Notes under the pieces: model-generated
What the model saw: the letters and a program-made list of their open reading frames with translations, nothing else
What the model was told of the DNA's origin: nothing
The model's database searches: none
Part shown: positions 1-8,337 of the stretch, piece after piece
How positions within the stretch are numbered: position 1 is the stretch's first letter
Layout of the letters: the number at the start of each line of letters is the position of its first letter
Assembly (NCBI RefSeq): GCF_009017275.1
Contig: NZ_WBZC01000048.1
Coordinates: forward strand, 1 to 39,729
Source: Alkaliphilus pronyensis
GTDB taxonomy: Bacteria > Bacillota > Clostridia > Peptostreptococcales > Natronincolaceae
Length of the DNA: 39,729 nt
Direction: 5' to 3'
Translations under genes and position numbers: made by a program

Positions 1-264
1 GTTATATTTCAACAAAATGTGGGGGTATACCCTAGAAATGTACCTAGAGAAAATAACAGCCAAAAGCAAAGCGAAATTAGAAAGACAAATTAAGAAATTA
101 AAAGAAAAAGGCCAAGAGTATTATACTCCTGACCGAGTTTCCAAGATTAATGCTGTGAAAAGCTATGCTTGATACATTTTAAACACGTTGGTAAGCCGTA
201 TGCCTTAGTAGGGCACGTGCGGTTTGATAAGGGGGTAGCTATGAAAATAGTTACCCTACTTTAT
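1..264 (+). mobile_element. 3' end of a group II intron (maturase C-terminus, domains V and VI)
   Basis: Seen: bases 193-225 fold as a domain V hairpin. A nine-pair lower stem (193-201 with 217-225) is followed by an AC bulge, a short GCC/GGC upper stem and a small loop, with an AGC-type catalytic triad at 194-196. Bases 226-264 give a domain VI-like hairpin (234-243 with 248-257 region) and an A at 258 that could be the bulged branch-point adenosine. The sequence then ends in CTTTAT, which fits a group II 3' end of the AY type near 264. The reading frame upstream (2-172) looks like the C-terminus of an intron-encoded reverse transcriptase. The 5' part lies outside the window. The exact 3' splice boundary is inferred. 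Confidence 0.72.
2..172 (+). CDS. C-terminal fragment of a group II intron reverse transcriptase/maturase (partial, 5' end outside the window)
   Basis: An open frame runs in from the left edge and stops at TGA 170-172, giving 56 residues. It reads as a lysine-rich helix (KAKLERQIKKLKEKGQ) followed by RVSKINAVKSYA. This matches the usual layout of the maturase/X-domain end of bacterial intron RTs, where a basic KLKxL helix precedes an 'S-x-x-G-x-x-x-x-x-x-Y' segment. It ends 21 bases before domain V, exactly where intron-encoded proteins end. No RT catalytic motif is visible because the window begins too late. The call depends mainly on the flanking intron RNA. Confidence 0.55.
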   Translation, partial: LYFNKMWGYTLEMYLEKITAKSKAKLERQIKKLKEKGQEYYTPDRVSKINAVKSYA

Positions 265-326
265 TTATATAAATATTTATACTATGGTATAATAACCTTA
301 TGAAAATTAAGGAAGGAATGAAAAAA

Positions 327-2489
327 ATGAATATAGTTCAGCAGCTGGTTGCAGAATTTCAATTAAAAGAATTTCAGGTTGTTAATACCATGAAGTTAAT
401 TGACGAAGGAAACACTATTCCCTTTATTGCCCGTTATAGAAAGGAGCAAACAGGGGAACTAAGTGATATAGTACTTCGTGACCTTTCCGATCGACTAAAT
501 TACTTAAGAAATCTTGAAGGTCGTAAAGAGGAAGTAATTCGTTTAATAGACCAACAGGAAAAGCTAACACCAGAGTTAGAAGAAAAAGTAAATAAGGCTT
601 CAACCATTCAAGAGGTAGAGGATATTTATCGCCCCTTCCGTCCTAAGCGTAGAACAAGGGCAACAATAGCAAAAGAGAAAGGCTTAGAACCTTTAGCCAA
701 CTTAATATATGGACAAACCCTTACTACAGATGAAATTCAAGTAAGAGCTGCGGATTACATAAATGATGAGAAGGAAGTACAAACATTAGAGGATGCCCTT
801 AACGGAGCAATGGATATTATAGCTGAAACAGTTTCAGATAATGCCGATTATAGAAAGCAAATAAGAAGTATAACCTATAAAGAGGGTGTTATAATATCAA
901 AGGCTACCGATGCAGAGGTAGCTTCAGTATATGACATGTATTATGACTTTAGAGAGGCTGTAAAAACAATTGCTGACCATAGGGTGTTGGCTATTAATAG
1001 AGGAGAAAAGGAAGAATACTTAAAGGTTAAATTAGATATTAATGAAGAAGCAATAATAAGCTATTTAAAAAGGAAAATAATAAGTAATAAGGCAGTATCA
1101 AATAGCTACATTGAAAATGCTATACAAGATGCTTACAAAAGATTAATATCACCATCCATTGAAAGGGAAATTAGAGTTATACTAACAGAAAAAGCAGAGG
1201 AAAAGGCAATAAGGGTATTTGGAGAAAACTTAAAAAAGCTCCTTCTTCAACCACCAGTAAAGGATAAGGTTGTAATGGGCTTTGATCCAGCCTATAGAAC
1301 AGGCTGTAAAATAGCAATTGTAGATGGAACAGGTAAGCTTTTAGATACTACTACAATATATCCTACAGCACCTCAAAATGATGTAATTGGTAGTAAGAAT
1401 AAGCTTAAAGAGTTGATAGAAAATTACAATGTAGATATTATAGCTATAGGAAATGGTACTGCATCAAGAGAATCAGAATTAATAATTGCAGAGATGATAA
1501 AGGAGCTAAAAAAGCCTGTTTATTATATGATTGTTAGTGAAGCAGGTGCATCTGTTTACTCAGCCTCTGAGGTTGCTGCAAAGGAATATCCAAATATAAA
1601 TGTTTCCTTAAGGGGGGCCATATCTATTGCTAGACGGCTGCAGGATCCTTTAGCAGAATTAGTGAAAATTGAGCCAAAGCATGTTGGGGTTGGGCAATAT
1701 CAGCATGATGTTAATCAAAAACGATTAGATGAAGCATTGACGGGAGTAGTAGAAGACTGTGTTAACAGTGTGGGTGTAGATTTAAACACAGCATCACCAT
1801 CATTACTGCAGTATGTATCAGGGATAACCAAAACAGTTGCAGAAAATATAGTAAGATTTAGGGAAGAAGAGGGCATATTTACTAACAGACAGCAGTTAAA
1901 AAAGGTTAAACGGTTAGGCCCCTCTGCATTTGTTCAATGTGCTGGTTTTTTAAGAATAACAGATGGTGACACACCACTAGATAATACCTCAGTGCATCCA
2001 GAGTCATATGCTGCAGCTGAAGCACTTTTAAACATAGTATCTTTCCCATTAAAGAAGCTAGACAATAAGACCTTAAATGAGTTAAAGGAAAAGCTTAATA
2101 GTATTAATGTAGAGACAATGGCAGAAGCCCTTAAAATTGGACTTCCTACCCTTAAAGATATAATCAAGGAGCTTAAAAAGCCTGGTAGAGACCCACGGGA
2201 AGAAATGCCTAAGCCATTATTTAGAACAGATGTCTTAAAGCTTGAAGATTTAAAGGTAGATATGGTGCTTAATGGAACAGTAAGAAATGTAATAGATTTT
2301 GGTGCATTTATTGATATTGGAATAAAAAATGATGGCTTAGTTCATATTTCTGAGCTCAGCGATAGATTTATAAAAAATCCAATGGATGTTGTTTCAATTG
2401 GGGATATAGTAAATGTTAAAGTCATTGGAATAGACTTTAAAAAAGGTAGGGTATCCTTAAGTATGAAGGGTATTCAACAGAATAACTAA
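327..2489 (+). CDS. tex: Tex family RNA-binding protein (transcription accessory protein)
   Basis: A cytoplasmic nucleic-acid-binding protein of the Tex/YdcI family, 720 residues, a normal length for the family. Seen in order: an N-terminal helical region with the family signature NTIPFIARYRKEQTG near residue 25; a YqgF/RNase H-like domain starting at about 315 (VMGFDPAYRTG); tandem helix-hairpin-helix motifs around 480-560; and a C-terminal S1 RNA-binding domain at about 644-716 (GTVRNVIDFGAFIDIG). The start at 327 is preferred because GGAAGG (311-316) lies ten bases upstream; in-frame ATGs at 300 and 318 are worse placed. A TATAAT at 288-293 lies just after the group II intron end. The MFS gene follows within about 20 bases. 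Tex proteins affect RNA polymerase and RNA turnover; the exact role here is unknown. Confidence 0.95.
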   Translation: MNIVQQLVAEFQLKEFQVVNTMKLIDEGNTIPFIARYRKEQTGELSDIVLRDLSDRLNYLRNLEGRKEEVIRLIDQQEKLTPELEEKVNKASTIQEVEDIYRPFRPKRRTRATIAKEKGLEPLANLIYGQTLTTDEIQVRAADYINDEKEVQTLEDALNGAMDIIAETVSDNADYRKQIRSITYKEGVIISKATDAEVASVYDMYYDFREAVKTIADHRVLAINRGEKEEYLKVKLDINEEAIISYLKRKIISNKAVSNSYIENAIQDAYKRLISPSIEREIRVILTEKAEEKAIRVFGENLKKLLLQPPVKDKVVMGFDPAYRTGCKIAIVDGTGKLLDTTTIYPTAPQNDVIGSKNKLKELIENYNVDIIAIGNGTASRESELIIAEMIKELKKPVYYMIVSEAGASVYSASEVAAKEYPNINVSLRGAISIARRLQDPLAELVKIEPKHVGVGQYQHDVNQKRLDEALTGVVEDCVNSVGVDLNTASPSLLQYVSGITKTVAENIVRFREEEGIFTNRQQLKKVKRLGPSAFVQCAGFLRITDGDTPLDNTSVHPESYAAAEALLNIVSFPLKKLDNKTLNELKEKLNSINVETMAEALKIGLPTLKDIIKELKKPGRDPREEMPKPLFRTDVLKLEDLKVDMVLNGTVRNVIDFGAFIDIGIKNDGLVHISELSDRFIKNPMDVVSIGDIVNVKVIGIDFKKGRVSLSMKGIQQNN

Positions 2490-2510
2490 AATCAGTTGAG
2501 GAGAAGTATG

Positions 2511-3818
2511 ATGATGAATAGTAGCCAAGAAAAAATTAAAAAAATGATGTCATACCGTTGGATAATCTGGGGTGTATTAGTTTTATCCTACGTAATTGTT
2601 TTTTTTCACCGATTAGCCATTGGAGTAGTTAGGGAGGATTTAGTTGAAACCTTTGGTATATCAGGAACTACCTTTGCAAATATTGGCTCAACATATTTTT
2701 ATGCCTATATGCTTATGCAAATTCCATCTGGTATTTTAGCAGACACATTGGGAGCTAGAAAAACTGTGGCAATAGGAACTTTAATGGCAGGCATAGGATC
2801 AATTTTATTTGGAGTAGCCCCCAATTTGCTAATGGTTTTTTTAGGTCGTTTGTTGGTAGGTATTGGTGTTTCAGTTGTTTTCATATCTATCCTAAAGGTA
2901 CAATCAAGGTGGTTTAAAGAAAGTGAATTTGCCACCATGTCAGGTATTACCTCCTTTGTGGGTAACATGGGAGGGGCGATGGCCCAAACTCCTTTAGCAA
3001 TTATGGTTGCGTATTTCACGTGGAGAAGTACCTTTACAGCTATTGGAGTTTTAAGTGTGCTTCTGGCTATTGTATCCTATATAGTTGTAAGAAATAATCC
3101 AAAGGATATGGGTTTACCAACAATTGAAGAAATTGAGGGTAAGGATATTAGCAGCAAAAAAATGGAGAACCCACCATTGTTGAAAAGCTTATATCAGGCC
3201 TTAACAAATAAATACACATGGCCAGGCTTCTTTGTCTTCACAGGCTTTTTTGGTGCCTATGTAGCATTAACTGGAACATGGGGCATAAGCTACCTGGTTG
3301 AGGTTTACAATATTGAGCCAAGCACTGCTCCAAATTATTTTACAGTAGCAGTGCTGGGGTTAGCAATAGGTAGTATTGTAATTGGTAGATTCTCTGATAG
3401 AATTAAAAGTAGAAGGCTTCCAATGATATTGTTCGGTGGAGTTTATACCTTATGCTGGGGTATTATAGTATTTGTGAATGGAGGAAAACCACCTATTGCA
3501 ATGCTTTATCCTTTGTTCTTTATACTAGGCTTTACATGCTCAACCTTTGTGTTAGGCTGGGCATGTGGTAAAGAAGTTAACCACCCTGCAATAGCAGGTA
3601 TCTCAACCTCAATAGTTAATATTGGTGGGTTTTTGGGAGGAGCTGTACTTCCTCCTATACTAGGATGGGTATTTGACACCTATGGTGGACAGCTAGAAGC
3701 AACTGTGTTGTTTCAAAAAGCCTTTTTATACTGCTTTATCTTTGTAGCCATAGGATTTGTGTTTACCTTTCTAGTAAAAGAAACAAACTGCAAAAACATA
3801 TATAATGAGATAAAATAG
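2511..3818 (+). CDS. Major facilitator superfamily transporter
   Basis: An integral membrane carrier of about 435 residues with about twelve hydrophobic segments. The MFS loop 2-3 signature is visible as GILADTLGARKTVAIG near residue 80, and a related G-R-x-S-D-R-I-K motif (GRFSDRIKSRR) follows in the second half. The N-terminal sequence (FFHRLAIGVVREDL) is typical of the anion/organophosphate or ACS-like branches. Three consecutive ATGs (2508, 2511, 2514) follow GAGGAG at 2498-2503; 2511 gives the best spacing (seven bases). It is probably co-transcribed with tex (gap of about 20 bases). It lies just upstream of a B12-type leader and cobT, but nothing in the sequence shows its substrate. Confidence 0.9.
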   Translation: MMNSSQEKIKKMMSYRWIIWGVLVLSYVIVFFHRLAIGVVREDLVETFGISGTTFANIGSTYFYAYMLMQIPSGILADTLGARKTVAIGTLMAGIGSILFGVAPNLLMVFLGRLLVGIGVSVVFISILKVQSRWFKESEFATMSGITSFVGNMGGAMAQTPLAIMVAYFTWRSTFTAIGVLSVLLAIVSYIVVRNNPKDMGLPTIEEIEGKDISSKKMENPPLLKSLYQALTNKYTWPGFFVFTGFFGAYVALTGTWGISYLVEVYNIEPSTAPNYFTVAVLGLAIGSIVIGRFSDRIKSRRLPMILFGGVYTLCWGIIVFVNGGKPPIAMLYPLFFILGFTCSTFVLGWACGKEVNHPAIAGISTSIVNIGGFLGGAVLPPILGWVFDTYGGQLEATVLFQKAFLYCFIFVAIGFVFTFLVKETNCKNIYNEIK

Positions 3819-3820
3819 AG

Positions 3821-3846
3821 TTGCAAAGTTTATCATTTATTATTAA
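3821..3846 (+). promoter_or_regulatory. Possible sigma-A promoter for the cobT leader
   Basis: TTGCAA (3821-3826) and an AT-rich -10 candidate around 3844 (TAAATT) are about 17 bases apart, directly after the MFS stop codon. If used, transcription would start near 3855. That leaves no room for the 5' half of a standard cobalamin aptamer. Moderate match to consensus; not proven. Confidence 0.35.
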
Positions 3847-3852
3847 ATTAAT

Positions 3853-3930
3853 AATGTAACATAAGCCACAGATTTCGGGAAGGCGAGGTATACAATGAAT
3901 CTGAGCCAGGAGACCTGCCTATTAAAGAAG
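3853..3930 (+). ncRNA. Cobalamin (B12) riboswitch element, apparently only the 3' part
   Basis: Seen: the B12 box GAGCCAGGAGACCTGCC at 3903-3919. It is preceded by GCCAC, CGGGAAGGCGAG and a short AATCTG that pairs with CAGATT upstream (3869-3874 with 3897-3902). These are the conserved 3' blocks of the adenosylcobalamin riboswitch. It lies upstream of cobT, a B12-synthesis gene, which supports the call. The conserved 5' core (GGGAA...GTG...CCCGC-ACTGT) is not recognisable in 3700-3850. It is therefore a divergent or 5'-truncated element, and its ability to bind B12 is uncertain. Confidence 0.7.
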
Positions 3931-3947
3931 TGCCTGGAGGATGGTAA

Positions 3948-3996
3948 AGCTCATGGATTATTTGTAATATCGAGTAATCCATGGGCTATAATATTT
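3948..3996 (+). terminator. Strong hairpin at the end of the B12 leader (possible attenuator)
   Basis: A 13-pair stem forms between 3948-3960 (AGCTCATGGATTA) and 3975-3987 (TAATCCATGGGCT), followed by ATAATATTTT. It lies between the B12 box and the cobT ribosome-binding site (AAGGAGGAG, ending at 4006). It can act as a weak intrinsic terminator or as the expression platform. A CCTGG at 3933-3937 could pair with the B12 box as an alternative fold. Confidence 0.5.
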
Positions 3997-4012
3997 TAAG
4001 GAGGAGTATAGA

Positions 4013-5062
4013 ATGCAATTAATGAAGGACACTTTAAAAGCTATCGGAGGGTTAGATCAAAAGGCTATGGATGCTGCAAAAGCTAGAGTAGATAAGCTAG
4101 TTAAACCACCTGGTAGCTTAGGGAGAATTGAAGACATAGCAATACAATTAGCAGGGATAACAGGAGATGTTTTTACTAGTGTGGATAATAAGGCTGTAAT
4201 TGTAATGGCGGCTGATCATGGAGTATACAGTGAAGGGGTAGCCCCTAATCCACAGGCTATTACAGCAATACAAACAATGAATATGGTTAAAGGAGTAACT
4301 GGTGTTTGTGCCTTTGCAAAGCAAGCTGGAGCAAAGGTAGTTGTTGTAGATATTGGAGTAATGGAGGATATTAATCTAGCTGGTATAAGAAACAATAAAA
4401 TACGCTATGGAACCAGTAATATGAGAAAAGGCCCTGCAATGACAAGGGAAGAAGCAATAAAATCAATAGAAATAGGTATAGAGGTTGCAAACGAAGAAAT
4501 TGATAAGGGAGCTAATTGCCTAGCTATAGGAGAGATGGGTATTTCAAACACCACCGCCAGCTCTGCCATTATAGCTGTTATAGGTAACTTTAAGCCACAG
4601 GAGGTTGTAGGTGTTGGTGCTGGACTACCTATTCATCAATTAGGGTATAAGGCTGAAGTTATAAGAGACGCAATAAATCATAATCTACCCAATTCTAAGG
4701 ATGCAATTGATGTGCTGGCAAAGGTAGGAGGATTTGAAATTGGAGGAATGGCTGGTGTGATATTGGCAGCTGCAGCCAAACGCAAACCAGTAGTAATTGA
4801 TGGCTTTATCTCATATGCCTCTGCTTTTATAGCAGCCATGCTAGAGCCTAAAGCTAAGGATTTTATGATAGTATCCCATATGACTGCTGAAAAGGGAGGA
4901 GCTAAAGCACTAGAGTATTTAGGTAAAAAGCCGCTACTTGATTTGGGCCTCAGATTGGGAGAGGGCTCAGGAGCAGTATTAGCCTTTAATATACTTGAGG
5001 CTGCAACATATATGGTTAAAGAAATGGTTACCTTAGAAGAGTCTGGAATAGTATTGGGATAA
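4013..5062 (+). CDS. cobT: Nicotinate-nucleotide--dimethylbenzimidazole phosphoribosyltransferase
   Basis: CobT transfers phosphoribose from nicotinate mononucleotide to dimethylbenzimidazole, giving alpha-ribazole phosphate for assembly of the lower loop of cobalamin. It has 349 residues, the usual length. Family motifs seen: KPPGSLGRIEDIA near residue 30, VMAADHGVYSEGV at about 64-76, GEMGISNTTAS near 173, and LGLRLGEGSGA near the end. The glutamate of GEGSGA falls at residue 317, the position of the catalytic base in Salmonella CobT. AAGGAGGAG lies seven bases before the ATG. No other cobalamin gene is near it, so it is the only visible member of the pathway here, and it has its own B12-type leader. 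Confidence 0.96.
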   Translation: MQLMKDTLKAIGGLDQKAMDAAKARVDKLVKPPGSLGRIEDIAIQLAGITGDVFTSVDNKAVIVMAADHGVYSEGVAPNPQAITAIQTMNMVKGVTGVCAFAKQAGAKVVVVDIGVMEDINLAGIRNNKIRYGTSNMRKGPAMTREEAIKSIEIGIEVANEEIDKGANCLAIGEMGISNTTASSAIIAVIGNFKPQEVVGVGAGLPIHQLGYKAEVIRDAINHNLPNSKDAIDVLAKVGGFEIGGMAGVILAAAAKRKPVVIDGFISYASAFIAAMLEPKAKDFMIVSHMTAEKGGAKALEYLGKKPLLDLGLRLGEGSGAVLAFNILEAATYMVKEMVTLEESGIVLG

Positions 5063-5070
5063 GGAAAGTA

Positions 5071-5372
5071 TAAAAATTAAAAATTAAGAATTAAAAATGT
5101 AAAATTGAAAACAAGAAGACATAATTAAAAATGGAAAATGGAAAATTGAAAATGGAAAAGGAAAACAAGAAGACGTAATTAAGAGTTAAGAATTAAGAGT
5201 TAAGAATTAAGAGTTAAGAGTTAAGAATTAAGAGTTAAGAGTTAAGAGTTAAGAGTTAAGAATTAAGAGTTAAGAATTAAGAATTAAAAGTTAAAAAATA
5301 CATATCAAAATAAAGAGTTAAAATTTAATATTTAAAGCAATAACGAATGTTGAATGTTAAATGTTGAAATAA
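5071..5372 (+). repeat. Heptamer-repeat island 1 (TTAAGAG, AAAATGG, GAATGTT families)
   Basis: A gene-free stretch made almost wholly of imperfect seven-base tandem units: AATTAAA/AATTGAA/AAAATGG forms first, then about 17 units of (A/G)TTAAGA from about 5177 to 5300, and a GAATGTT-type triplet near 5344-5368. The segment GAAAACAAGAAGAC occurs at 5107-5120 and again at 5161-5174. It recurs in island 2 and, slightly changed, in island 3. The remainder to 5513 is AT-rich with a TATAAT at 5473-5478, a possible promoter for the next gene. Confidence 0.9.
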
Positions 5373-5513
5373 GGGAACTTTTTAAAAAGTTTTTATGTCT
5401 AATAATGGGAGTAATAAATACTAATTTATTTTCATACTCGAAAAATAAAGGAATTTTTTGTATACTGTTGAATATAATCATTAAACATTGTTTTTATTTA
5501 AAGGAGAGATAAA

Positions 5514-6671
5514 ATGATTCTAATTAAGAATGGTCAAATTTATACAATGGCTGGAAAAACTTTAAATAACGGCAGTATACTGGTTAAGGATAATAAAATT
5601 GTAGAAATAGGTACTAGTATTAATGCACCAGAGGCAGCTACAGTAATAGATGCTGAAGGTAAAATGGTATTTCCAGGAATGATTGATGCCCATTGTCATT
5701 TAGGCCTATGGGAAGATGCTATAGGATTCGAAGGAGCAGATGGTAATGAAATGACAGACCCAGTAACACCGCATATAAGAGCAATAGACGCTGCAAATCC
5801 TATGGATAAAACCTTTGAAGAAGCTTATCAAGGTGGAATTACATCGGTTGCAACTGGACCAGGAAGTGCCAACGTAATTGGTGGACAGTTTGCAGCCATA
5901 AAGACCTTTGGAAAAAGAATTGATGACATGATAATTGCTGAGCCAATAGCAATGAAGATTGCCTTTGGAGAAAACCCAAAGAGGGTATATAACGATAAAA
6001 AGCAAGCCCCTATGACAAGAATGGCAACAGCTGCAATTCTAAGGGAAACAATAATCAAGGCTATTAACTATAGAAATAAAATTGAAGAAGCCAATGGAGA
6101 TAAGTCTAAGTATCCAACATATGACTTTAAATTAGAAGCAATGCTACCAGTTTTAGAAGGTAAAGTACACCTAAAGGCTCATGCCCATAGAGCCGATGAT
6201 ATATTTACAGCTATTAGAATTGCTAAGGAATTTGGACTGAAAATGACCCTAGAGCATTGTACTGAAGGGCATCTAATTGCTGATTATCTTAGTGAAGAAG
6301 GGTATGCTGCAATTGTTGGACCATCAATGGGGCATCGATCAAAGTTCGAGCTAAGAAACTTAACCTTCGAAACACCAGCTGTGCTAAGCAAAGCAGGTGT
6401 GAAGATAGCCATAATGACAGATTCACCAGTAATACCACTTCAACATTTGCCAATGTGTGCCGCCCTTGCAATGAAATCTGGACTACCAGAGGAGGAAGCC
6501 CTTAAGGCAATTACAATTTATGCAGCTGAAATTCTTGGTCTTAGTGATAGAATTGGAAGTCTTGAGGTAGGAAAAGATGCAGATATAGTAATATGGGATA
6601 AACATCCATTAGATTTACAAGCATCAGTTTGCTATACCATCATTGATGGAAATATTGTTTATAAAAGATAG
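5514..6671 (+). CDS. Amidohydrolase family metal-dependent hydrolase (imidazolonepropionase-like)
   Basis: A cytoplasmic enzyme of the amidohydrolase superfamily, 385 residues. Seen: an N-terminal beta-sandwich segment (ILIKNGQIYTM, VIDAEGKMVFPGMIDAHCHLG) with the metal-binding HxH at His60/His62; His223 and His225 in LKAHAHRADD; His248 in LEHCTEGH; and Asp303 in IMTDSPV, the usual last ligand. The C-terminus returns to the sandwich (GKDADIVIWDKHPLD). These features fit the imidazolonepropionase/dipeptidase-like branch that hydrolyses cyclic or peptide amides. No carboxylated lysine could be assigned and the substrate cannot be read from the sequence. GGAGAG precedes the ATG at good spacing. 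The next gene follows after 71 bases. Confidence 0.9.
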   Translation: MILIKNGQIYTMAGKTLNNGSILVKDNKIVEIGTSINAPEAATVIDAEGKMVFPGMIDAHCHLGLWEDAIGFEGADGNEMTDPVTPHIRAIDAANPMDKTFEEAYQGGITSVATGPGSANVIGGQFAAIKTFGKRIDDMIIAEPIAMKIAFGENPKRVYNDKKQAPMTRMATAAILRETIIKAINYRNKIEEANGDKSKYPTYDFKLEAMLPVLEGKVHLKAHAHRADDIFTAIRIAKEFGLKMTLEHCTEGHLIADYLSEEGYAAIVGPSMGHRSKFELRNLTFETPAVLSKAGVKIAIMTDSPVIPLQHLPMCAALAMKSGLPEEEALKAITIYAAEILGLSDRIGSLEVGKDADIVIWDKHPLDLQASVCYTIIDGNIVYKR

Positions 6672-6742
6672 GCTAGGGCATTAGTAACCCAGCTGAGACA
6701 ATAGACAATTGAAAGTATACATATCAATAAAGGAGATTTAAT

Positions 6743-7234
6743 ATGGATAATATGCCTCTGAATGTTGTCATATTGGGCTCTATTCCAGAATCTATGCTCA
6801 TAATAGCATTTGGATTAATTATGCTAGGTATTAAGCCTATATGGAGAAAAATTATAGTAGCAGCTATTCTACAAGGTATAGCCTCTTACTTTATTAGAAG
6901 ATATATATCCTTTGGCCAACATCTATTATACCTTTATATTACAATAATAATATTTACGTGGCTCATCGTTAAGATACCATTAATAACCTCTATGATTTCA
7001 AGCTTTATAGGTATGGTAATTAACGTTTTGGTAGAAGGGCTTTATAGTGTTATAGTGCTGGGACTTGCAAACCTGTCATTAGTTGAAGTGTTATCAAGAA
7101 GCTGGTTAAGATTGCTTGTGTTTACACCTAAGCTATTGATTATGTCAGGGCTTTTATATTTATGCCGAAAGCATAGGTTTTCATTAGAGAAGGAGCTAAA
7201 GGCTATTACAAAATTAAATAATACATTAAAATAA
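6743..7234 (+). CDS. Hypothetical membrane protein (five or so membrane segments)
   Basis: 163 residues, almost entirely hydrophobic, with about five predicted membrane segments (around 10-28, 33-50, 60-78, 82-110 and 125-142) and a short basic tail (CRKHRFSLEKELKAI) that would lie in the cytoplasm. The layout resembles the sensor/membrane part of GHKL histidine kinases (Spo0B/AgrC type) without the kinase, but I do not recognise the family. AAAGGAG precedes the ATG. It sits between the amidohydrolase and the FMN riboswitch and may be co-transcribed with the amidohydrolase. Real gene likely; function unknown. Confidence 0.75.
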   Translation: MDNMPLNVVILGSIPESMLIIAFGLIMLGIKPIWRKIIVAAILQGIASYFIRRYISFGQHLLYLYITIIIFTWLIVKIPLITSMISSFIGMVINVLVEGLYSVIVLGLANLSLVEVLSRSWLRLLVFTPKLLIMSGLLYLCRKHRFSLEKELKAITKLNNTLK

Positions 7235-7239
7235 TATAC

Positions 7240-7268
7240 TTGAAACTCAAGACCTATAGGGTTATAAT
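7240..7268 (+). promoter_or_regulatory. Sigma-A promoter for the FMN riboswitch-ribU unit
   Basis: TTGAAA (7240-7245), 17 bases, TATAAT (7263-7268). Transcription would start about 20 bases before the FMN aptamer. Confidence 0.75.
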
Positions 7269-7296
7269 GTATTTATACAACAAAATATAAGCAATA

Positions 7297-7408
7297 TTCT
7301 TCAGGGCAGGGTGAAATTCCCGACCGGCGGTAAAAATCCGCGAGTCGATTGAATCGATTGAACTGGTGAAATTCCAGTATCGACAGTAAAGTCTGGATGG
7401 GAGAAGAA
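7297..7408 (+). ncRNA. FMN riboswitch (RFN element)
   Basis: All conserved blocks of the RFN element are present in order: AGGGCAGGGTGAAATTCC, CCGGCGGTAAA, CGCGAGTCG, ACTGGTGAAATTCCAGT, CGACAGTAAAGTCTGGATGGGAG. The closing stem P1 is TTCTTC (7297-7302) with GAAGAA (7403-7408). It binds flavin mononucleotide and controls the ribU gene downstream. Confidence 0.97.
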
Positions 7409-7432
7409 ATCATGTTTTTCATGTATTTTTTT

Positions 7433-7466
7433 ACACCTGAAGATTTTTCTTCAGGTGTTTTGTATT
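7433..7466 (+). terminator. Riboswitch-controlled intrinsic terminator
   Basis: The 11-pair stem ACACCTGAAGA (7433-7443) with TCTTCAGGTGT (7448-7458) is followed by TTTTGTATTT. Its 3' arm contains TTCTTC, identical to the P1 5' strand, so it could compete with P1 for GAAGAA. This fits an FMN-dependent transcription switch. Confidence 0.85.
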
Positions 7467-7517
7467 TATGGTTTCATCTTCTCCATATAAAAATTATTAT
7501 ATATTGGAGGTTACATT

Positions 7518-8132
7518 ATGAACAAAACACTAAGTTATGGCAGTAATAGAAGCAAATTTTCAACAGCTACCTTAGTAAAAACATCTGTACTTGCAGTTGT
7601 TGCTTACTTGCTTATGATGCTGGAGTTTCCAGTACCAATGTTTCCAGCCTTTTTAAAGGTGGATTTAAGTGATGTACCTGCTTTGGTAGGTGGCTTTGCC
7701 ATTGGACCTGTAGCAGGTGTTGTTATCCAGCTAGTAAAGGTATTCCTATTCTTTATAACAAGGTCTCAAACAGGTGGTGTCGGCGAACTAGCTAATTTCA
7801 TTATAGGTGCTTCATACGTTTTGCCTGCTGCCATAATATATCATTTAAAAAAGGATAAGAGAAATGCTATAATAGGGACGGTTACAGGTACAGTAGTAAT
7901 GGCTTTTGTTGGAGCATTGGCTAATCTTTATATTCTAATACCCTTTTACTCAAATTTTATGCCAATTGATGCTATTGTTAATATGGGAAGCGTTGTTAAT
8001 GCTAATATAGTTGATTTAAAAACATTAGTGCTATATGGAGTTACACCCTTTAATTTAATGAAGGGAACTATAATCACTATTGTTACATTGCTAATCTATA
8101 AAAGAATTTCACCAATACTAAAAAACCACTAA
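7518..8132 (+). CDS. ribU: ECF-type riboflavin transporter substrate-binding protein RibU
   Basis: The membrane S-component that captures riboflavin for an energy-coupling-factor transporter. It has 204 residues and about six membrane segments. RibU features seen: a long N-terminal tail before the first helix, then FPVPMFPAFLKVDLSDVPALVGGFAIGP at about 37-64 (characteristic of RibU), followed by G-P-V-A-G-V and the ELANFIIG loop. The energising EcfA/EcfT subunits are not in the window and are probably shared. TTGGAGG precedes the ATG. Expression is controlled by the FMN riboswitch and terminator immediately upstream, which supports the substrate assignment. Confidence 0.96.
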   Translation: MNKTLSYGSNRSKFSTATLVKTSVLAVVAYLLMMLEFPVPMFPAFLKVDLSDVPALVGGFAIGPVAGVVIQLVKVFLFFITRSQTGGVGELANFIIGASYVLPAAIIYHLKKDKRNAIIGTVTGTVVMAFVGALANLYILIPFYSNFMPIDAIVNMGSVVNANIVDLKTLVLYGVTPFNLMKGTIITIVTLLIYKRISPILKNH

Positions 8133-8175
8133 AAAATAATAAAAGCATATCCTCAAACAGATAACTTTACCCAGT

Positions 8176-8217
8176 ACCCAATATTTTAATATATGGTGGT
8201 GTTGGGTTTTGTATTTC
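8176..8217 (+). terminator. Likely terminator after ribU
   Basis: ACCCAA (8176-8181) can pair with TTGGGT (8202-8207), with further AT pairing inside the loop (ATATTTTAATAT), followed by TTTTGTATTT. It lies in the 205-base gap between ribU and tsaE. That gap also contains a promoter-like TAAAAT near 8285 and nothing else I recognise. Confidence 0.55.
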
Positions 8218-8337
8218 TAGGATTAGTTAATAATACTTAAGGAGGAATATTTACAATTATTATTAAAAAACTCAAAATATGTGTTAAAATAGTACATGGT
8301 AGTATTTACAAATCTTATTTAATAAGTAGGTGCAGCA

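Noticed and set aside
5071-5372. CRISPR array
   Set aside because: The repeats are seven bases long and directly adjacent, with no spacers and no cas genes.
8238-8337. A short gene starting after AAGGAGG upstream of tsaE
   Set aside because: The ribosome-binding-like sequence is followed by ATT codons only, with no ATG, GTG or TTG at workable spacing.
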